DNA of 64,000 nucleotides, taken from positions 248,001-312,000 of the forward strand of contig NZ_JARZAE010000004.1 in assembly GCF_029892095.1 (NCBI RefSeq). The letters run 5' to 3'. Under the pieces are notes generated by a model that saw only the letters and a list, made by a program, of their open reading frames with translations, was not told where the DNA came from and searched no databases. The DNA comes from Kitasatospora sp. MAP12-44. Lineage in GTDB: Bacteria > Actinomycetota > Actinomycetes > Streptomycetales > Streptomycetaceae. Position 1 is the first letter of the stretch. The number at the start of each line of letters is the position of its first letter. Made by a program: the position numbers and the translations under genes. Shown here piece by piece: positions 28,190-36,519 of this stretch.

Positions 28190-29605
28190 ATGTCTGACGC
28201 CACCCCGGCCCCACGCCCACCCGCCGCCCTGCGGAGGGTCATCGCCCCGCTCGCCCTCGCCCAGTTCATCTGCAGCTTCGCCGGCTCCAACATGAACGTG
28301 ATGATCAACGACATCAGCGAGGACCTCGACACCACCGTGCAGGGCGTGCAGGTCGCCATCACCGTCTTCCTGCTGGTGATGGCCGCCCTGATGATCCCCG
28401 GCGGGAAACTGACCGACCGCTACGGCCGCAAGCGGTGCCTGCTCACCGGCCTCGTCGTCTACGGCATCGGCGCACTGCTCAGCGCCGCCGCCCCGGGCCT
28501 GGGCGTCCTCATCCTCGGCAACTCGATCCTCGAAGGCGTCGGCACCGCCCTGCTCATCCCACCCGTCTACATCCTCACCACGCTGCTCTTCACCGACATG
28601 ACCTCACGCGCCCGCGCCTTCGGCACGATCATGGCGCTCGGCGGCATCGGAGCGGCGGCCGGCCCGCTGATCGGCGGACTCATCACCTCGGCACTCAGCT
28701 GGCGGGCCGCCTTCGTGTTCCAGGCCCTGGTCATCGTCGTGATCATCGCCCTCAGCCGACGCATCGAGGACCCCCTGCCGCCGGACCCGACCCGGCCCTT
28801 CGACACCGTCGGCACCGTCCTGTCCGCCGTCGGGCTCGTCCTCGTCGTCACCGGCATCCTGGCCGCTGACAACAACGTCTGGCTGATGCTCGCCCTGCTC
28901 GTCCTCGGCGCGCTGTTCCTGGCGGGCTTCTTCCTGTGGGTCCGCGCCCGGGAACGGGCCGGCAAGGAGCCACTGCTGTCCACCAGCCTTTTCCGCAGCC
29001 GCATCTCCAACCTCGGGCTCATCACCCAGAACACCCAGTGGCTGCTCCTGATGGGCGTGTCCTTCACCGTCGCCTCCTACCTGCAGGTCGTGCGCGGATA
29101 CGACGCGATCCAGACCGGCGTGATCTTCACCGCCGCCACCCTCGGCATCCTCACCACCTCCGTTGCCGCCGAACCCCTGGCGAAGCGGCACGCCCAACGC
29201 ACCCTCATCCTGACGGGATTCGCCACCACGATCGCCGGGATCATCGTCCTGATCCTCATCGTCGCCGGCTCCCCCAGTCCCTGGGCCTTCGCCCCCGGAC
29301 TGCTCCTGATCGGCCTGGGCCTCGGCGTGATGCTCACCCCCTCGGTCAACATCGTCCAGTCGAGCTTCACCGAGGAACGCCAAGGTGAGATCTCCGGCCT
29401 GTCCCGCAGCATCTCGAACCTCGGGTCCTCCCTCGGCACCGCCATCGCCGGCACCATCCTCGTCGCCGGCCTCACCAACCACGCCTACGCCGCCGCCATG
29501 ATCACCCTGGCGGCAGTCGGACTCATCGGCCTCACCGCCACCGCCTTCCTGCCCCACACCCCTGTACCCTCCGAACGGCCGGCCGGGCCCAGCCCCGAAC
29601 AGTAG
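28190..29605 (+). CDS. MFS drug:H+ antiporter-2 (DHA2/14-TM) exporter
   Basis: This 471-aa protein starts at ATG 28190 (MSDATPAPRPPAALRR). About 14 hydrophobic helices are visible. Motif A is GGKLTDRYGRKRCLLTG (~65-81), and the motif C region contains IMALGGIGAAAGPLIGGLIT. The loop FRSRISNLGLITQNTQWLLL and the C-terminal half LLLIGLGLGVMLTPSVNIVQ fit DHA2 exporters. It likely exports a drug or metabolite by proton antiport. No cognate regulator is adjacent. A short stretch of the same sequence is found as a remnant at 18965-19018. Confidence 0.88.
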   Translation: MSDATPAPRPPAALRRVIAPLALAQFICSFAGSNMNVMINDISEDLDTTVQGVQVAITVFLLVMAALMIPGGKLTDRYGRKRCLLTGLVVYGIGALLSAAAPGLGVLILGNSILEGVGTALLIPPVYILTTLLFTDMTSRARAFGTIMALGGIGAAAGPLIGGLITSALSWRAAFVFQALVIVVIIALSRRIEDPLPPDPTRPFDTVGTVLSAVGLVLVVTGILAADNNVWLMLALLVLGALFLAGFFLWVRARERAGKEPLLSTSLFRSRISNLGLITQNTQWLLLMGVSFTVASYLQVVRGYDAIQTGVIFTAATLGILTTSVAAEPLAKRHAQRTLILTGFATTIAGIIVLILIVAGSPSPWAFAPGLLLIGLGLGVMLTPSVNIVQSSFTEERQGEISGLSRSISNLGSSLGTAIAGTILVAGLTNHAYAAAMITLAAVGLIGLTATAFLPHTPVPSERPAGPSPEQ

Positions 29606-29723
29606 ACGCCGCCACCCGGACGTCGGCCAGCCCGCCGGCCAGCCGGCCGCGCCGAAGCCGCTCGACATGCACCCAGGGCCGGCCGCGGACGGAAGGCTGA
29701 AGCCCGGTCTGTTCTGCGGAGTG

Positions 29724-29890
29724 TCAGGGCCGGCGGTGGTCCCAGAGCGCCGCCGCAACCGCGGCGGCGACGACGAAGAGGAGTGCCAGCCCCCACTGAC
29801 TGCCGAACAGGTTGAGGTCGGTGAGGAACACCACGAGCAGAGTCCCTGCCCGACAGCACGCACACCACCAGGGTACGGACAGCCACAGTC
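29724..29890 (-). pseudogene. Frameshifted C-terminal remnant of the 11850-12773 membrane-protein family
   Basis: Two minus-strand frames, TVAVRTLVVCVLSG then RAGTLLVVFLTDLNLFGSQW GLALLFVVAAAVAAALWDHR, together match the C-terminus of the intact protein (VAVRTLVVCLLSAGTLLMVL LTDLNDFGSQWWL). The join needs a frameshift near 29850. The other ~250 residues of the family are absent. This indicates duplication and loss within this region. Confidence 0.7.
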
Positions 29891-29940
29891 CCGCCTCCGC
29901 TGCGGCGACATCCGCGATCCTCGCGGACGCCGCCCCCACC

Positions 29941-30060
29941 ATGCCGCACACCCTACGGGCCATCGAACTCACCGACGAGACCATCCCCGAACTGGAGACG
30001 ATCGTCGACTTCGACAATGACCTCGCCGGCGAGGCAACCCGCCCGGCCCGCAGGGCGTGG
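29941..30060 (+). other. Coding-like stub with no terminus of its own
   Basis: From ATG 29941 the frame reads MPHTLRAIELTDETIPELET IVDFDNDLAGEATRPA with acidic, protein-like composition. It then runs without a stop into antisense of the GH59 gene. There is no ribosome site. It is probably the start of a truncated gene; the family is not recognised. Confidence 0.3.
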
Positions 30061-32481
30061 TTAGGGCAGCGTCCAGCGCTGGTTGCTGCCGCCGTTGCAG
30101 TCCCAGAGCTCCAGCCGGGTGCCGTTGGTGAGGGAAGCGGCCGGATCGTCCAGGCAGCGGCCGGACTGGGTGCCCTTCAGGGTGCCGTCGTTCTGCGGCG
30201 TCCACTGCTGGTTGGCGCCGCCGTTGCAGTCCCAGATCTCCATCAGCGTCCCGTTGACGGTGCCCTGACCGGTGGCGTCGAGGCACTTGCCGTCGTGGGT
30301 CAGGGCGCCGTTCGACCAGGTCCACACCTGCGAGGCGCCGCCGTTGCAGTCCCAGAGCTGCACGGCGGTGCCGTTGACGGTGGAATCGCCGTTGTCGTCC
30401 AGGCATTTGCCGGGCAGGGCGGAGGCGACCGCGCCGGTCTGGGTGCTGGGCGTGCCGGGAGTGAGGGCGAAGTTGTCGAACTGCTCGGTCTGGTAGCCGG
30501 TCACCCCGAGGCCGGCCTGGCCGTTGGTGAAGCTGGTGTCGGTGGCGCTGCCCACCGTGGTGCCGTCGACGGTCGCGGTCAGCGCGCTGCCCTGCATGGT
30601 GAGGCTGACGGTGTGCCAACTGGCTGTTCCCAGCGCCTTGGTGGTGCCACTGGCGAGGGTGGTGAAGTTCCAGCTGGTGTCGCTCTTGTCGATGGACCAG
30701 GCGCCGGTGTCGCTGACGCGCAGGTGGTAGGCGTTCAGGCCGTTGTTGTTGCGGCCCTGCTGGTTGACCCGTCCGAGCAGCTCGGTGGTGCCCGGCTGCT
30801 CGAACATGGTGTCGGCAGTGACCGTGTAGTTGCTCCAACTGCCGTCGCCCATGATGGTGTACGGGGCGTCGTAGGGCTCGTCGGTCCAGCGGATCGGCGT
30901 GCTCGGGGTCATCTGGCGCAGGCAGGTACCGGTGCGGCCGCCGCCGCAGGCGACGGTCTGGAAGGCGCCGTTCATGTCGGTGAAGTACTTGGGCGAGGTG
31001 GTGGTGGCCGGCGTCTCGAAGCCGTCCGCGTAGGGCAGCTTGAGCGCGGCGGGGGCGGGCGGGGTTGCGGTGCCCTTGCCCTGACCGGTCGTGGTGGTCA
31101 CGGTGTATACGTAGCCGGGCTGGAGGGTGAGCGTGTACGTGCCGCCGCTGGGCGTGACGTCCTGCTGGTGGACGAACCAGGCGGTGGGGTCGGTGGAGTT
31201 GAGGTTGGTGGCCCAGACGTGGACCTTGCCGGTGGACAGGCCACCGGAGACGGTGAAGTTCGCGGTCTGCGCGGTGGTGGCGTCCATCGTCTCGATGACC
31301 GTGCTGTAGTCCTTGGCGGTGGGCGACTTGAGCGTCACATAGCTGCCGTTGCCGCGGTTGCCGCCGAGGTAACCGCTGGCCGAGTCGATGTAGCGCCAGC
31401 CGGGCTGGGCGAACTGGGTGGTGTGCGCGGTGACCCAGGTGGTCGTGCCGATGTCGTAGTTGCCGGACCAGGGCTGGTCGGCGATCGACATGCCGTCGGT
31501 GGAGAAGTACAGGTTGGGGTAGAGCGCGGCGATGACCGGCCAGTTGATGAACGAGGTCATCCTGCCGTCGAGGTAGTCGCGGTTGATCGCGCGGGCCACC
31601 GCCGGGGCGCCCGCAGTGGCGTCCTCGGAGCCGTTCTCACTGGCCCACAGCGGCTTGCCGAGCGACTGCGCGTTCGCGGTGCTCGGGCAGGAGGTGAAGG
31701 CGCCGAGGTAGCCGCAGGGGTAGTGGACACCGACGATGTCCACGGCGTTCTTGAACGCCGGGTCCGTGGCCATGTCGTCCGCCACCGACCAGTCGCTGTC
31801 CGCGGCGACCACCTTGGTTCCGGAGTAACCATGCGTGGTGAGCGCCGACTTGAGGTTCTCGTACCAGGTCTTGTCGTAGCCGCGTTCGTTCCAGCCGCCC
31901 AGGTAGGAGACGGGCAGGTGGTGCTGCGCGGCGCAGCCCATCCAGGACATCAGGTAGTCGATGCTGTCCTGGGACCAGAAGTTGCCGCCGCCGATCCAGC
32001 CCGGCGCACCCCAGGACAGGCCGTAGAACTTGATGTTCGGGTTGCGGGCCTTGGCCTGCTCGGCAAGCCACCACTCGTAGCCCTGGTTGCAGTCGACGGT
32101 GCCCTTGGTGTGCTCGATGCTCGGCTCGGCACCGTCGGTCGAGTTGGTGTCACCGCCGATCTCCAGCTTCAGGACCTGCAGCGAAGCGCCGTAGCCGGGC
32201 TTGAAGAGGTAGTCGAGCAGCTGGCTGCGCTGCGGCTCCGGATAGTCGACCAGCAGACGGGAGTTGCCACCGCCGCCGGAGATGGCCCCGACACCGTCGA
32301 AGGTCAGGCCGGGCTTGATACCGCTGAGTGCCACAGCCGTGGCAGGGGCAGGAGTGGCCGCGGCGGTGACGGGCGCGGCGGATTCGGCGGCAGCCGGCGT
32401 GCCGAGGGCGGTGCAGCCGAGGAGGAGCAGGGCTGCGCCGAAGGCGGTACGGAATCTTGGGGGCATGGCGCTGCGACCCAT
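30061..32481 (-). CDS. Secreted GH59 galactocerebrosidase-like hydrolase with C-terminal ricin-B lectin domain
   Basis: The 806-aa precursor starts at ATG 32481 behind GGAG. A signal peptide (~1-32; RTAFGAALLLLGCTALGTPA) is followed by a GH59 catalytic domain with FDGVGAISGGGGNSRLLVDY, EIGGDTNSTDGAEPS and GYEWWLAEQAKARNPNIKFY. The acid/base Glu is E199 in GGWNERGYD and the likely nucleophile is E282 in WASENGSED, matching the family pair. A beta-sandwich/lectin-like part follows (~480-660). The ricin-B trefoil (~670-806) has three QxW-like repeats (GGASQVW, GGANQQW, GGSNQRWTLP). It probably hydrolyses beta-galactosides, in bacteria most likely plant or fungal glycans or glycolipids outside the cell. 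Residue numbers come from this translation. Confidence 0.9.
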   Translation of the reverse strand: MGRSAMPPRFRTAFGAALLLLGCTALGTPAAAESAAPVTAAATPAPATAVALSGIKPGLTFDGVGAISGGGGNSRLLVDYPEPQRSQLLDYLFKPGYGASLQVLKLEIGGDTNSTDGAEPSIEHTKGTVDCNQGYEWWLAEQAKARNPNIKFYGLSWGAPGWIGGGNFWSQDSIDYLMSWMGCAAQHHLPVSYLGGWNERGYDKTWYENLKSALTTHGYSGTKVVAADSDWSVADDMATDPAFKNAVDIVGVHYPCGYLGAFTSCPSTANAQSLGKPLWASENGSEDATAGAPAVARAINRDYLDGRMTSFINWPVIAALYPNLYFSTDGMSIADQPWSGNYDIGTTTWVTAHTTQFAQPGWRYIDSASGYLGGNRGNGSYVTLKSPTAKDYSTVIETMDATTAQTANFTVSGGLSTGKVHVWATNLNSTDPTAWFVHQQDVTPSGGTYTLTLQPGYVYTVTTTTGQGKGTATPPAPAALKLPYADGFETPATTTSPKYFTDMNGAFQTVACGGGRTGTCLRQMTPSTPIRWTDEPYDAPYTIMGDGSWSNYTVTADTMFEQPGTTELLGRVNQQGRNNNGLNAYHLRVSDTGAWSIDKSDTSWNFTTLASGTTKALGTASWHTVSLTMQGSALTATVDGTTVGSATDTSFTNGQAGLGVTGYQTEQFDNFALTPGTPSTQTGAVASALPGKCLDDNGDSTVNGTAVQLWDCNGGASQVWTWSNGALTHDGKCLDATGQGTVNGTLMEIWDCNGGANQQWTPQNDGTLKGTQSGRCLDDPAASLTNGTRLELWDCNGGSNQRWTLP

Positions 32482-32527
32482 GGGGGACTCCAGGGGTAAG
32501 GGTGGGGGATTGGGTTCAGACCTGCTT

Positions 32528-32556
32528 AATATGAAGGCCAAATAAGCAAGAGTCAA
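32528..32556 (-). promoter_or_regulatory. Candidate promoter of the GH59 gene
   Basis: On the minus strand TTGACT (32556-32551) and CATATT (32533-32528) are 17 bp apart, in an unusually AT-rich stretch. The predicted leader to the ATG at 32481 is ~40 nt. A GTTCGAAC palindrome lies 4 bp upstream of the -35 box. Confidence 0.5.
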
Positions 32557-32559
32557 CAA

Positions 32560-32569
32560 GTTCGAACAA
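32560..32569. promoter_or_regulatory. GTTCGAACAA site 1 (operator candidate)
   Basis: The GTTCGAAC palindrome is adjacent to the GH59 promoter; the identical 10-mer recurs at 32736-32745. This is a possible site for a carbohydrate-responsive repressor. No regulator gene is next to it. Confidence 0.35.
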
Positions 32570-32735
32570 ATTTCGCCCCCGGCGCGCATCCACCATCCCG
32601 ATGGCCCGGCACTCCCCCACCGAGGCTTCCAGTAACAGAAGTTGACGGAAATCCGAGGGGGATCCCGCCGGCAGCCACAGCAGCTGCGGGCTGATGTCTG
32701 GACAATTGCCGAGGTCGAGCGCCACCCTCGGATCC

Positions 32736-32745
32736 GTTCGAACAA
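32736..32745. promoter_or_regulatory. GTTCGAACAA site 2
   Basis: Identical to site 1, about 175 bp further upstream of the GH59 gene, within the 468-bp gap 32482-32949. That gap has no gene; its sequence is AT-richer than the surroundings near both sites. Confidence 0.3.
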
Positions 32746-32949
32746 AGAACAGCTATTGCCATTTGACATTTTACTGATCGGGACGTCGCTCAACGCAGCT
32801 GCGGCAACCGGAGTGCCGAACACGGATCTGTCCGGGCCGGCCGGGTGGTCGAGGCCGTGGCGGGCGGTGGTGATCAGCAGAAGGCTGCCGGTCGGGGTGA
32901 GGCAGACGGAGGTCGGCTGGCGGGCGGGGAGGCGCAGGGTCGGCAGCGG

Positions 32950-34785
32950 TCAGCCGAGAGCGCGGTCGAGGTTGAAGGCGGCGCTGATCAGCGAGAGGTG
33001 CGTGAATGCCTGCGGGAAGTTGCCGAGTTGTTCGCCGGTCGGGCCGATCTCCTCGGCGAACAGACCGAGGTGGTTGGCGTAGGTGAGCATCTTCTCGAAG
33101 GCGAGCCGGGCCTCCTCCAGCCGGCCCGCGCGGGCCAGTGCCTCGACGTACCAGAAGGAGCAGATCGAGAAGGTTCCCTCGGGGCCGTGCAGGCCGTCCG
33201 GGCTGGTGGTGGGGTCGTATCGGTAGACCAGCGAGTCGGAGACCAGGTCCGTGCCGAGGGCGTCCAGGGTGGAGAGCCACTTGGGGTCGGTGGGCGAGAT
33301 GAACTTGGCCATCGGCATCATCAGCAGCGAGGCGTCCAGGACGTCGCCGTCCAGGCACTGGACGAAGGCGCCGCGCTCGGTCGACCAGCCGCGGGCCATG
33401 ATCTGCCGGTAGATCGCGTCACGGGACTGCCGCCAGCGGGGCAGGTCGGCCGGCAGGCCGCGCCGGTTGGCCATCCGGATGGCCCGCTCCAGTGCCACCC
33501 AGCACATCAGCCGCGAGTAGACGAAGTTCCGCCGGCCCGCGCGGGTCTCCCAGATTCCCTCGTCGGGCTGGTCCCAGTGCTCGCAGAGCCAGTCCGCCAT
33601 AGCGCCGACCTCGTCCCAGCGGGCGCTGCTGATCGGCTGTCCCCACTTGTCGTAGAGGTAGATCGAGTCGATCAGGGCTCCGTAGATGTCCAGTTGGAGC
33701 TGGCCGGTGGCGGCGTTGCCGACCCGGACCGGTGCGGAGCCGAGGTGGCCCTCCAGGTGGGGCAGCTCGTACTCGGGCAGCTCGCTGCGCCCGTCGATGC
33801 CGTACATGATCTGCAGCGGCCCCCTCGCGCCGGCGCCGCTCATGATGCCGCGCTCGCAGAGGAAGCCCATGAACGCCTCGGCCTCCGCGGTGAACCCCAG
33901 GCGCAGCATGGCGTACATGCAGAAGGCGGCGTCGCGGACCCACACGTAGCGGTAGTCCCAGTTGCGCTCGCCACCGAGCTGCTCGGGCAGGCTGGTGGTG
34001 GGTGCGGCGACGATCGCTCCGGTCGGCGCGTAGGTGAGCAGCTTCAGCACCAGCGCGGAGCGGTGCACCATCTCCCGCCAGCGCCCGTGGTACTGCGAGC
34101 TGGCCAGCCAGTGGCGCCAGAACCGGACGGTCTCGTCGGCCTGCTCCTGCGCCTCGGCGCGCGGGCACGACCGGGGTGGGACGTCGCCGTCGACCTTGTC
34201 GAGGGCGAACACATTGGACTCGCCCTCGAGGAGCTTGAAGTGCGACCACACGTCCTGGCCGTCGCTCTCCACGGGTGCGGTGGCGGTCAGCGCGAGCGTC
34301 AGTGACGGGGAGCGGAACACCGCCGTGTGGCCTTCGAGGTGCGCGGTGTGCGCTTCGGCGCCGTAGCCGAAGCGCGGGGCGATGCGCGCCCGGAACGGGA
34401 GGGTTCCCCGGACGCAGACCACCCGGCGGATCAGCCGGTGCCGGGCCGCCTCACGCGACTCGTCGAGCACGGGCATGAAGTCCTGGATCTCCGCCACGCC
34501 GTCCGCGGCGAAGAACCGCGTGATCAGGACGTTCGTGTCCGGGAAGTAGAACTGCCTGGTGCGGGTCGGCACATCGGCGGCCAACTCGAACGAGCCGCCC
34601 TTGTCGGCGTCGAGGATCGACCCGAAGACGCTGGGCGAGTCGAAGCGCGGGCAGCAGTACCAGTCGATGGTGCCGTTCGTGGCGACCAGCGCGGTCGTTC
34701 GAAGATCGCCGATCAGGCCGTGTTCGGAGATCGGTATGTAGCGGCAGTCGTCTGCCTGCCCGAAACCAGTCGTGTCGAACGCCAT
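32950..34785 (-). CDS. GH15 glucoamylase/trehalase-like enzyme
   Basis: This 611-aa protein starts at ATG 34785 behind AAGGAGG. The N-terminal beta domain begins YIPISEHGLIGDLRTTALVA TNGTIDWYCCPRFDSPS, the standard opening of bacterial GH15 proteins. The (alpha/alpha)6 barrel carries PEQLGGERNWDYRYVWVRDA, AGRRNFVYSRLMCWVALERA and EGTFSICSFWYVEALARAGR, then FAEEIGPTGEQLGNFPQAFT, where acidic residues provide the catalytic pair. There is no signal peptide, so it is cytosolic. In actinobacteria such proteins are glucoamylases or trehalases; which one cannot be told here. It lies 66 bp downstream of murF on the same strand. Confidence 0.9.
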   Translation of the reverse strand: MAFDTTGFGQADDCRYIPISEHGLIGDLRTTALVATNGTIDWYCCPRFDSPSVFGSILDADKGGSFELAADVPTRTRQFYFPDTNVLITRFFAADGVAEIQDFMPVLDESREAARHRLIRRVVCVRGTLPFRARIAPRFGYGAEAHTAHLEGHTAVFRSPSLTLALTATAPVESDGQDVWSHFKLLEGESNVFALDKVDGDVPPRSCPRAEAQEQADETVRFWRHWLASSQYHGRWREMVHRSALVLKLLTYAPTGAIVAAPTTSLPEQLGGERNWDYRYVWVRDAAFCMYAMLRLGFTAEAEAFMGFLCERGIMSGAGARGPLQIMYGIDGRSELPEYELPHLEGHLGSAPVRVGNAATGQLQLDIYGALIDSIYLYDKWGQPISSARWDEVGAMADWLCEHWDQPDEGIWETRAGRRNFVYSRLMCWVALERAIRMANRRGLPADLPRWRQSRDAIYRQIMARGWSTERGAFVQCLDGDVLDASLLMMPMAKFISPTDPKWLSTLDALGTDLVSDSLVYRYDPTTSPDGLHGPEGTFSICSFWYVEALARAGRLEEARLAFEKMLTYANHLGLFAEEIGPTGEQLGNFPQAFTHLSLISAAFNLDRALG

Positions 34786-34851
34786 GCCGGCCTCCTTGCC
34801 GTTGCGGCGCGGACCTGGAGCAGAACCTCCGCTTTTCATGCTAGTGCCGCA

Positions 34852-36291
34852 TCAGGCAGGGTTCGCCCTGGTGACGGCCTCGCGTAGGCGCTCGTCGGCC
34901 GCGGCGTCGGCTTTGGTGAGGCGCCTGGCCGTGTCCTCCAGGCCGGTGCTGTGCGATCCCTTCACCAGTACCAGGTCCCCCGGCTTCAGGTAGTCCCGCA
35001 GGAGTTCGAGAGCCGCGTCCCGGTCGGCCACCAGCGTGCTGGTGACGCCGAGGGCCCGCGCCTGGTCGTGCACCAGCAGGGCCTCGGCCCCGCCGACCGC
35101 GATCAGGTCCGTGACACCGGCCGCCGCCACCCGCCTGCCCAGTTCCGCGTGGTGCGACTCCGACTCCCCGCCCAGTTCCCGCATCTCGCCCAGCACCGCG
35201 ACCACCCGCCGCCGGCCCCCGGCCATCGCCGCCAGGGCCCGCAGGGCCACGGCCATCGAGTCGGGGTTGGCGTTGAAGGCGTCGTTGACGACCGTCACGC
35301 CGTCCGGGCGCTCGCCGACCTCCATCCGACCAGGCGTCAACTGCCGGGCAGAGCTGAGAACTTCGGCAATGTGGTCGAGTCCGGCGCCGAGCCCGAGCGC
35401 GACGGCAGCGGCAGCGGTGGCGTTGGCCACGTGGTGCTCCCCGTACATGCCGAGCCTCACGCGCGCCGCCGAACCCTGCCAGGCCAGCGTGAAGGACGGC
35501 CGTCCGGCCTCGTCCAGAGCGATGCCGGTGGCCCGGACCTCGCCGCCGCGACGCCCGAAGGTCAGCACCGGGGCGAGGGTCCTGGAGGCCATCGACATGA
35601 CGTACGGATCATCGGCGTTGAGGACCGCCAGGCCGTCCGCGGGGAGGGCCTGGACCAGTTCGCTCTTCGCGGTGGCGATGGCCTCCTTGCTGCCGCCGAA
35701 CTCGCCGAGGTGGGCCGTGCCGACATTGATCACCAGACCGATGGTCGGCGGGGCAATGCCGGTCAGCCGTGCGATGTGTCCGGCCCGGCTGGCGCCCATC
35801 TCCAGCAGCAGGTGCCGGGTGCCGGCGTCGGCGTGCAGGACGGTCAGCGGCAGGCCGATGTCGTTGTTGAAGGACAGCGGCGTGGCGACCGTGGTGTCCA
35901 TGGTCCGCAGCACCTGGGCGAGCAGGTCCTTGGTGCTGGTCTTCCCCGCCGAACCGGTCAGGGCGATCACCGTCGGTGAAGTCGGTGAAGCCGTTGCAGC
36001 CAGCCTCGCCAGCACCGCCCGCGCGAGCGCGGCCAGCGCCTCCAGGACGTCCCGGACGACGATCGCCGGTCCGTCCACCGGCCGCGAGGCAAGCACCGCG
36101 ACCGCACCGGCGCCGACCGCGGCGGCCGCGAAGAGATGGCCGTCGGTGTGCTCGCCGGGCAGCGCGACGAAGAGCGAACCGGGCTCGGCCAACCTGGAGT
36201 CGACCACCGCCGGCCGGTCGACCACCGCGGCCGGATCGGGAACGCCGTGCAGCACTCCCCCGACGGTCTCGGCGATCTCTTGCAGGGTCAT
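34852..36291 (-). CDS. MurF-like UDP-MurNAc-tripeptide:D-Ala-D-Ala ligase (paralogue)
   Basis: This ~479-aa protein starts at ATG 36291, or GTG 36300 (three residues longer). A Mur-ligase N-terminal domain (TLQEIAETVGGVLHG; GSLFVALPGEHTDGHLFAAA) is followed by a central ATPase with ALTGSAGKTSTKDLLAQVLR, FNNDIGLPLTVL, LEMGASRAGHIARL and VINVGTAHLGEFG. The C-terminal domain has NDAFNANPDSMAVALRAL and VLGEMRELGGESESHH. All catalytic motifs look intact. It is outside a dcw-type division cluster; instead it neighbours a GT2, murJ and murE-like gene. It likely acts on a product of that murE-like ligase (inference). Confidence 0.88.
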   Translation of the reverse strand: MTLQEIAETVGGVLHGVPDPAAVVDRPAVVDSRLAEPGSLFVALPGEHTDGHLFAAAAVGAGAVAVLASRPVDGPAIVVRDVLEALAALARAVLARLAATASPTSPTVIALTGSAGKTSTKDLLAQVLRTMDTTVATPLSFNNDIGLPLTVLHADAGTRHLLLEMGASRAGHIARLTGIAPPTIGLVINVGTAHLGEFGGSKEAIATAKSELVQALPADGLAVLNADDPYVMSMASRTLAPVLTFGRRGGEVRATGIALDEAGRPSFTLAWQGSAARVRLGMYGEHHVANATAAAAVALGLGAGLDHIAEVLSSARQLTPGRMEVGERPDGVTVVNDAFNANPDSMAVALRALAAMAGGRRRVVAVLGEMRELGGESESHHAELGRRVAAAGVTDLIAVGGAEALLVHDQARALGVTSTLVADRDAALELLRDYLKPGDLVLVKGSHSTGLEDTARRLTKADAAADERLREAVTRANPA

Positions 36292-36519
36292 GGGGACCAC
36301 GGCGGCTCCGATCCGTCGGCAAGTGGTGTGCCCCGGCCGGGGCTTGTCCGGGCCAGACGCTAGCGCCCGGACGACCGGGCGACGCGCTCCGCCGCACGGG
36401 ATGAGGCCATGAGGGTGCACCAAGGCCGCCACCCTCCTCACCTGACCACGCCCCACCCCCCGGGCCTGGGACGATGCCGCGAAGAGCAGCGAAATGCGGC
36501 AATGGGAAGAGGTAGTGGG

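Noticed and set aside
28966..29040. Second copy of the MFS scrap with wider homology at 18.9 kb
   Set aside because: Only the LILGNSxLEGVGTAL stretch is shared; neighbouring DNA at 18.8-19.1 kb does not extend the match.
29812..32499. 895-aa plus-strand ORF opposite GH59
   Set aside because: Gly/Val/Ala repeat-like shadow; the GH59 frame has clear catalytic motifs.
32845..34305. 486-aa plus-strand ORF opposite GH15
   Set aside because: Shadow frame; no start signal, no motif.
34840..34860. GCCGCATCAGGC near the murF stop as a partner of the 40979-41007 hairpin
   Set aside because: A 12-bp match to one hairpin arm could mark the cluster ends, but it is short and no second arm is present, so I do not claim a boundary repeat.
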